Assembly (NCBI GenBank): GCA_028287885.1
Contig: JAQBOT010000111.1
Location: 1 to 10,191 of the forward strand
Direction of reading: 5' to 3'
DNA: 10,191 nt
From: Pedobacter sp.
Lineage (GTDB): Bacteria; Bacteroidota; Bacteroidia; Sphingobacteriales; Sphingobacteriaceae
The notes beneath the pieces were generated by a model. The model was not told where the DNA came from. It saw only the letters and a program-made list of their open reading frames with translations, and did not search any database. Shown here piece by piece: positions 5,550 through 10,191 of this stretch. The position numbers and the translations under genes were made by a program. Numbering within the stretch: the first letter of the stretch is position 1; every line of letters begins with the position of its first letter.

Positions 5550-8500
5550 ATGAAAATTAAAAGCTTACTATGTACAGGCATTCCTGTGCTCATGTTGATG
5601 AGCAATCAGGCATTTGCGAATGGTACGAACAGCTCCATAACGACTTCAAATTCGTTACGTGCAGCTGTTTCTCAGGCCACGTCTCAGCAAATCCGGATCA
5701 CCGGTGTTGTGTTGGACGAGCAATCCCACCCCTTGCCCGGTGTGGGAATCAAAACCAGCAATTCCGGTCGAACTTCAGTAACTGATGGCTCAGGAAGATT
5801 CACCATTCAGGTGGATAACGCGTCGGAAGTGCTTAGCTTCACTTATATCGGCTACACGACGCAAACACGTACCGCAGGATCAGGCGCTTCACCCTTGACA
5901 ATCCGGATGGAACAGGCCGTTGGTCAAACCCTTGAAGACGTTGTTGTAGTTGGATACGGTACCAGAAGGAAAACCGACTTAACCGGGGCTGTAGGTTCCG
6001 TTAAGCAAGAACAATTACAGGAACGTCCCGCTGCATCGCTAAATCAAGCTCTTGCAGGTCGTATTGCAGGTGTACAGGTGAACACCAACTCCGGCCGTCC
6101 AGGTGGACAGACCAGTATTCGTGTACGTGGTTTTAGTTCCATCAACAGTTCAAACAATCCGCTATACGTAATTGACGGAGTTATTCTGCCGGTTGGAACT
6201 CAAACACAAAACTCGAACCCTATCGACTTCCTTAATCCCGGCGACATTGCTTCGGTTGAAGTACTTAAAGATGCTTCTTCCATTGCAATTTATGGTGCAA
6301 GGGGTGCAAACGGTGTTGTGTTAATTACAACCAAAAAAGGAACTGCAGGTGGTGGAAAGATTACCTATGATGTTGACTTTAGTGTTCCTACCATCGGCCC
6401 GAGCCGTGTAGAAATGCTCAATGCACAACAGTATATAGATACAGAGAATCTGGCTTATCAAAATTCACAGACCTATGACCCAGCTGGCTGGGCAGCAGGT
6501 AACTACGTAGACCCAAGAATAAAACGTTTGACACTGCCTAGGTTGTTTGACGCCAGTGGGAATCCATTGTATGATACGGACTGGCTGAAAGAATCCACTC
6601 AAAATAAGTTATCTCAAAACCATCAAATAGGCTTAACAGGTGGTAATACAGAATCTACCTATGGCATCTTTTTAAATTACCGCGAGGATAATGGTTTACT
6701 GTTAAACTCCTATTTGAAAAGATATTCCGGACGCTTTACCATGGACAATCAAATTAAGAAATGGATTAAAGTAGGCGGTAGTTTGAACTACACCAATCAA
6801 GAGGAAAACCTAGTAGATATTGGTACTGGAGGCTTAAACTCTGTGCGGATGATTACTGAAAGTTTCCCTTTTTTGCCAATAAGATATGAAGATGGCACTT
6901 GGGCTGATAACCAAAATTATCCAGGTGCAGAAGGTGGCTCCAACCCAGTCCATATTCTTACCGATAGGCAATACATATTGCAGACACAGACTGCTTTAGG
7001 AAACGTTTATGCAAACGTGTCGCTAAGTAAAGATTTAGAGTTCCGCAGTATTTTAGGTGCCAACGTAACTACCCGGGGAAGAAATGAATATAATGGTCGC
7101 AGTTTGTATGGAATAGCTTTCGATCAGCGCGGTTCTGCAGTACTGGATAACAACCGGGAAAGCTACTGGTCGTTTGAAAACTACTTTACATACAACAAAA
7201 AGATAGCACAAGACCACCAGATCAATGCAACGCTTGGTATGTCCTGGTACGACACAAACATCTTCGGCTTCGGGGTTAGTGGAGAAAACTTCTCCACGGA
7301 TTATCCTGGTCCAAATAACATCGGTTCGGCTAGTAAGCCAATCCCGGGCAGTTCCAGAAGATCAGGCTATTCATTTAACTCGTACTTCGGCCGGGTGAAC
7401 TACACGTATAAAGACAGGTATTTACTTACAGCTACGGCTCGTGCCGATGGTTCATCTAAATTTGGTGAAAACAGTAAGTATGCAATGTTCCCATCTGGTG
7501 CAGTTGCCTGGAAGGTGAATGAGGAGAACTTCCTTAAGGATAGTAAGGCCATTTCAAACTTAAAATTAAGGGCAAGTTATGGTGTAACCGGAAACTCGGA
7601 AATTGATCCGTACAGATCTTTATCGCTGTTAGGTAACTATTCCGCAATTTTCAATAATACCAGGATCACAGGTGTAGGTACAAACAGGTTGGCTAACCCA
7701 GACTTAAAATGGGAAAAAACAGCACAGTCTGATTTCGGTATTGAACTGGGAATACTAAAAAACCGTATTAATTTTGAAGCCGATTACTATTACCGTAAAA
7801 CGACAGACATGTTGTTGAATGCACCAGTACCTACTTCAAGTGGATATAGTAATATTTTCAGGAACATTGGAAGCATGGAAAACAAAGGATTTGAATTTGC
7901 GCTGAACACAGTAAACTTCAGCGGTCCTGATTTTACCTGGAACACGACCTTTAACATTTCGTTTAACAAAAACAAAGTGCTTTCATTAGCAACACCAGCA
8001 GACATTTTTGGGGTTGGTAACCCTGGTTTCACTAACGAAACTGGAATTATCCGTGTTGGTGAGCCAGTAGGTTCTTTCTGGGGCTTAAACCGTCTTGGTA
8101 CCTGGAGTGAAAGCGAACGTGCTGAAGCTGCAAAATACACGTACCGCGGTGGAAAGCCGCTGTTGCCTGGAGATGTGAAATATCTTGACGTAAACGGCGA
8201 TTTACAAATTAACGATGCCGACAGGATGATTATTGGAAATGGAAATCCAACCGGATGGGGTGCATTCATCAATAATTTCAGGTATAAAAACTTTGAATTT
8301 TTGTTAGACATCCAATATTCTTACGGCAGTGAGGTCTTGAATATGGCAACGCACTCTGGTGAAGATCGTGTTGGAATCGCAAACAGTTTCAATACTGTTT
8401 TAAATGCCTGGACACCAACAAACCAGAATACACCTATTGCTGCAATTCGTGACACCCGCGCCGGTTATGTAACCAATGTGGATACCCGTTGGGTACAGGA

Positions 8501-8744
8501 TGGATCGTTCATCCGTGGCAGAAATGCATTGTTGGGCTACACATTCCCACAAGCAATCGCTCAAAAGCTGAAACTGAGCAGGCTTAGGATCTATACTAGT
8601 GCGCAAAACTTCTTCTTGGCGACAAAATACAGAGGAAATGATCCGGAAGTTACTACCTACGGAAATGCATTTGCACAAGGACAGACCTTTTTCGACTATC
8701 CAAAGCCAACAACCTATTTGTTGGGCCTAAACATCGGTTTATAG
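5550..8744 (+). CDS. SusC/RagA-family TonB-dependent outer membrane transporter
   Basis: The product is a complete 1064-residue outer-membrane beta-barrel that imports large nutrients, typically oligosaccharides, using TonB energy and a SusD-type lid. Sec signal peptide: MKIKS, a hydrophobic core, likely cleavage after AFA (residue 23). A short Ser/Thr/Asn-rich linker precedes a carboxypeptidase-regulatory-like beta-sandwich (about 48-121; ITGVVLDEQ, PLPGVGI, DGSGRFTI). Next come the SusC-type LEDVVVVGYGT segment (128-138) and the plug domain, with NPLYVIDGV (203-211), VEVLKDASS (236-244) and AIYGARGANGVVLITTKKG (246-264). The rest is barrel, ending in LGLNIGL. There is no N-terminal STN signalling domain, so a FecA-like anti-sigma relay is not expected from this protein. 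The start is set by the signal peptide. The susD-like gene follows after 25 bp. The substrate is unknown: no glycosidase, sulfatase, peptidase or regulator is visible alongside, so the Sus-type name must not be read as starch use. Confidence 0.95.
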   Translation: MKIKSLLCTGIPVLMLMSNQAFANGTNSSITTSNSLRAAVSQATSQQIRITGVVLDEQSHPLPGVGIKTSNSGRTSVTDGSGRFTIQVDNASEVLSFTYIGYTTQTRTAGSGASPLTIRMEQAVGQTLEDVVVVGYGTRRKTDLTGAVGSVKQEQLQERPAASLNQALAGRIAGVQVNTNSGRPGGQTSIRVRGFSSINSSNNPLYVIDGVILPVGTQTQNSNPIDFLNPGDIASVEVLKDASSIAIYGARGANGVVLITTKKGTAGGGKITYDVDFSVPTIGPSRVEMLNAQQYIDTENLAYQNSQTYDPAGWAAGNYVDPRIKRLTLPRLFDASGNPLYDTDWLKESTQNKLSQNHQIGLTGGNTESTYGIFLNYREDNGLLLNSYLKRYSGRFTMDNQIKKWIKVGGSLNYTNQEENLVDIGTGGLNSVRMITESFPFLPIRYEDGTWADNQNYPGAEGGSNPVHILTDRQYILQTQTALGNVYANVSLSKDLEFRSILGANVTTRGRNEYNGRSLYGIAFDQRGSAVLDNNRESYWSFENYFTYNKKIAQDHQINATLGMSWYDTNIFGFGVSGENFSTDYPGPNNIGSASKPIPGSSRRSGYSFNSYFGRVNYTYKDRYLLTATARADGSSKFGENSKYAMFPSGAVAWKVNEENFLKDSKAISNLKLRASYGVTGNSEIDPYRSLSLLGNYSAIFNNTRITGVGTNRLANPDLKWEKTAQSDFGIELGILKNRINFEADYYYRKTTDMLLNAPVPTSSGYSNIFRNIGSMENKGFEFALNTVNFSGPDFTWNTTFNISFNKNKVLSLATPADIFGVGNPGFTNETGIIRVGEPVGSFWGLNRLGTWSESERAEAAKYTYRGGKPLLPGDVKYLDVNGDLQINDADRMIIGNGNPTGWGAFINNFRYKNFEFLLDIQYSYGSEVLNMATHSGEDRVGIANSFNTVLNAWTPTNQNTPIAAIRDTRAGYVTNVDTRWVQDGSFIRGRNALLGYTFPQAIAQKLKLSRLRIYTSAQNFFLATKYRGNDPEVTTYGNAFAQGQTFFDYPKPTTYLLGLNIGL

Positions 8745-8769
8745 TTAACAAGTCTTATCAATTACGATC

Positions 8770-10191
8770 ATGAAATACAACAATAAAATCATACCCACCC
8801 TACTCTTTCTTGGGCTGCTTGTTTTCAATACGGGTTGCAAGAAATTTCTTACTGAGCAGGATCCTTCAAACCTTTCGCCCGAAACGTACTTTACGATTCC
8901 TGAACATGCCGAATCTGCAGTTGCAGCAGCATATGCACAAACACGCTTTATTGGAAATGGTGCAGGCATATTTGTGGCCAACTTCTCAATGCTTGAGGTG
9001 GTTACCGGAACGGCAAAGACCGAGACAGGTCAGAACTCAGATTTAAACAACCTGATTGGTTTATCCTACAACGGCGACAATCTTTTGGTCCGTAACTGGT
9101 GGAACGGCTTGTACAGCGTCATCGCACAAACCAACCTCGTGCTACAAAAGGTACCAGCGATAAATCCAATGGACGAAACAAGGAAAGCGCAGATCTTAGG
9201 AGAAGCAAGGTTCTTAAGAGCCTGGGCTTACTTCTATCTGGTTAGATTATATGGTGATGTGCCATTAATTCTCGAGCCGCAATCTGCAACCTCCGAGAAC
9301 TTCTATCCGCCAAGAGCGCCAATCCAAGACGTATACAACGCCATCGTTGACGATCTTACGCAAGCTGAAGGTGCAGGACTGGCCTGGCAGGATGCAAGTG
9401 GTCGCGTGAGTAAAGCGGCCGTTAAATCTTTGCTTTCAAAGGTCTACCTGACTATGGCGGGACAACCTTTAAACAAGGGTGCCGAATATTACGCGCTGGC
9501 ACGCGATAAATCGCTGGATGTCATTACCAATAGCGGAATCAATCTGTTTCCTACCTATAATGATCTGCATTCACTTAGCCAGGAGAACAAAGGTGAACAC
9601 ATTTTTGAAATTCAATATTTAGCTTCAGTTGCGGGAAATCCAATGCAACAATTGCTTCTTCCTAACTTCAAGAACGTGTCTGCATATAGTGATGAGATCG
9701 GAACAACAGTTCCTACCTTACAGTTCTATCAATCCTTTGAGCCAAATGACTTGCGTGCTAAAGACCGTGAAGGGTTCTTTTACACTTCTTATTATGACGG
9801 TGGTGACGGTGCTTTGAAGCCTGTAAACGCTCCTTACATTTTCAAGCACTTTGACATTGTAGCGAATGGTACCGCCGGAGTGAAAGGAACTACGCAGTCT
9901 GATTTAAACTGGCCACAGATCCGTTATGCTGATGTATTGTTGACTTATGCTGAAGCACAGAATCGTGCAGATGGTAGCCCCAATGCTCAGGCCTATGATG
10001 CAGTGAATAAAATCAGAACCCGTGCGCAATTACCATCTTTAGTTGGATTGGGCCAGGCGGCTTTCGAGGAGGCTGTATGGCGTGAACGCTGGCACGAGCT
10101 ATGCTATGAAGGCGTAACCTGGTTTGACATGGTGCGCTTAAGAAAGGCATACAATGAAACAACCAATACCTTCGAAGATTTCGTCGGTCAC
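8770..10191 (+). CDS. SusD/RagB-family outer membrane lipoprotein (3' end outside window)
   Basis: This is the surface-exposed substrate-binding lipoprotein that forms the hinged lid of the SusC transporter encoded just upstream. Translation gives 474 codons open to the window edge. A lipoprotein signal peptide is present, with a hydrophobic stretch (about 10-20) and lipobox NTGC, predicted acylated Cys23, followed by KKFL. SusD features in order: WWNGLYSVIAQTN (110-122), EARFLRAWAYFYLVRLYGDV (145-164, the hallmark TPR-like helix), RVSKAAVKSLLSKVYL (212-227), IRYADVLLTYAEAQNR (384-399), AVNKIRTRA (411-419) and RERWHELCYEG followed by WFDMVRL (438-457). That last block lies near the C-terminus in this family, so probably only a few dozen residues are cut off. 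The ATG at 8770 is the only start giving the signal peptide. There is no Shine-Dalgarno site, and the 25-bp gap after susC implies co-transcription. Ligand specificity cannot be read from sequence. Confidence 0.95.
   Translation, partial: MKYNNKIIPTLLFLGLLVFNTGCKKFLTEQDPSNLSPETYFTIPEHAESAVAAAYAQTRFIGNGAGIFVANFSMLEVVTGTAKTETGQNSDLNNLIGLSYNGDNLLVRNWWNGLYSVIAQTNLVLQKVPAINPMDETRKAQILGEARFLRAWAYFYLVRLYGDVPLILEPQSATSENFYPPRAPIQDVYNAIVDDLTQAEGAGLAWQDASGRVSKAAVKSLLSKVYLTMAGQPLNKGAEYYALARDKSLDVITNSGINLFPTYNDLHSLSQENKGEHIFEIQYLASVAGNPMQQLLLPNFKNVSAYSDEIGTTVPTLQFYQSFEPNDLRAKDREGFFYTSYYDGGDGALKPVNAPYIFKHFDIVANGTAGVKGTTQSDLNWPQIRYADVLLTYAEAQNRADGSPNAQAYDAVNKIRTRAQLPSLVGLGQAAFEEAVWRERWHELCYEGVTWFDMVRLRKAYNETTNTFEDFVGH

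Noticed and set aside
5571..5573. Cysteine near the SusC N-terminus (residue 8) as a lipoprotein site
   Set aside because: It comes before the hydrophobic core and lacks a lipobox; the later AFA site fits ordinary signal peptidase cleavage.
7790..8311. 173-codon minus-strand open frame inside susC
   Set aside because: The plus strand encodes continuous, recognisable SusC barrel sequence here; the antisense frame has no family features or promoter.
8745..9046. Short open frames on both strands at the susC-susD junction and early susD
   Set aside because: They overlap the SusD signal peptide and N-terminus in other frames, and the SusD frame is clearly the real one.

Overview
The window looks like chromosomal DNA of a Bacteroidota member, most likely Sphingobacteriaceae (Pedobacter- or Mucilaginibacter-like). 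The evidence is a type III glutamine synthetase, a Bacteroidota-style PurM relative and a SusC/SusD pair. Genes also lack Shine-Dalgarno sites, and TAnnTTTG promoter elements lie just upstream of start codons. The genus is inferred from protein flavour; no search was run.

Layout. Positions 1-1448 (minus strand) hold the first 482 codons of purL, the purine-synthesis FGAM synthase large subunit, running off the left edge. A 310-bp spacer, counted to the start codon preferred here, carries divergent promoters. On the plus strand, 1759-3942 encodes type III glutamine synthetase, ended by a strong intrinsic terminator. Next, 4040-5221 encodes a PurM-like (AIR synthetase superfamily) protein with its own promoter and terminator. 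After a 328-bp spacer with a promoter and a perfect palindrome come a complete susC-like TonB-dependent transporter (5550-8744) and a susD-like surface lipoprotein (8770-10191). The susD-like gene is cut by the right edge, probably shortly before its stop.

How they fit together. The left half is housekeeping nitrogen and purine metabolism: glutamine synthetase makes the glutamine whose amide nitrogen enters FGAM at the PurL step, and PurM acts on FGAM next. Terminators and separate promoters suggest three independent transcription units rather than one operon. The right half is an outer-membrane nutrient uptake pair, 25 bp apart and surely co-transcribed, whose substrate cannot be told from what is visible.

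I saw no mobile element, CRISPR array, tRNA, rRNA or clearly novel system. The most useful observations concern start sites and promoters (the glutamine synthetase start and a nearly leaderless PurM-like mRNA), the divergent PurM relative, and the palindrome in the susC leader.
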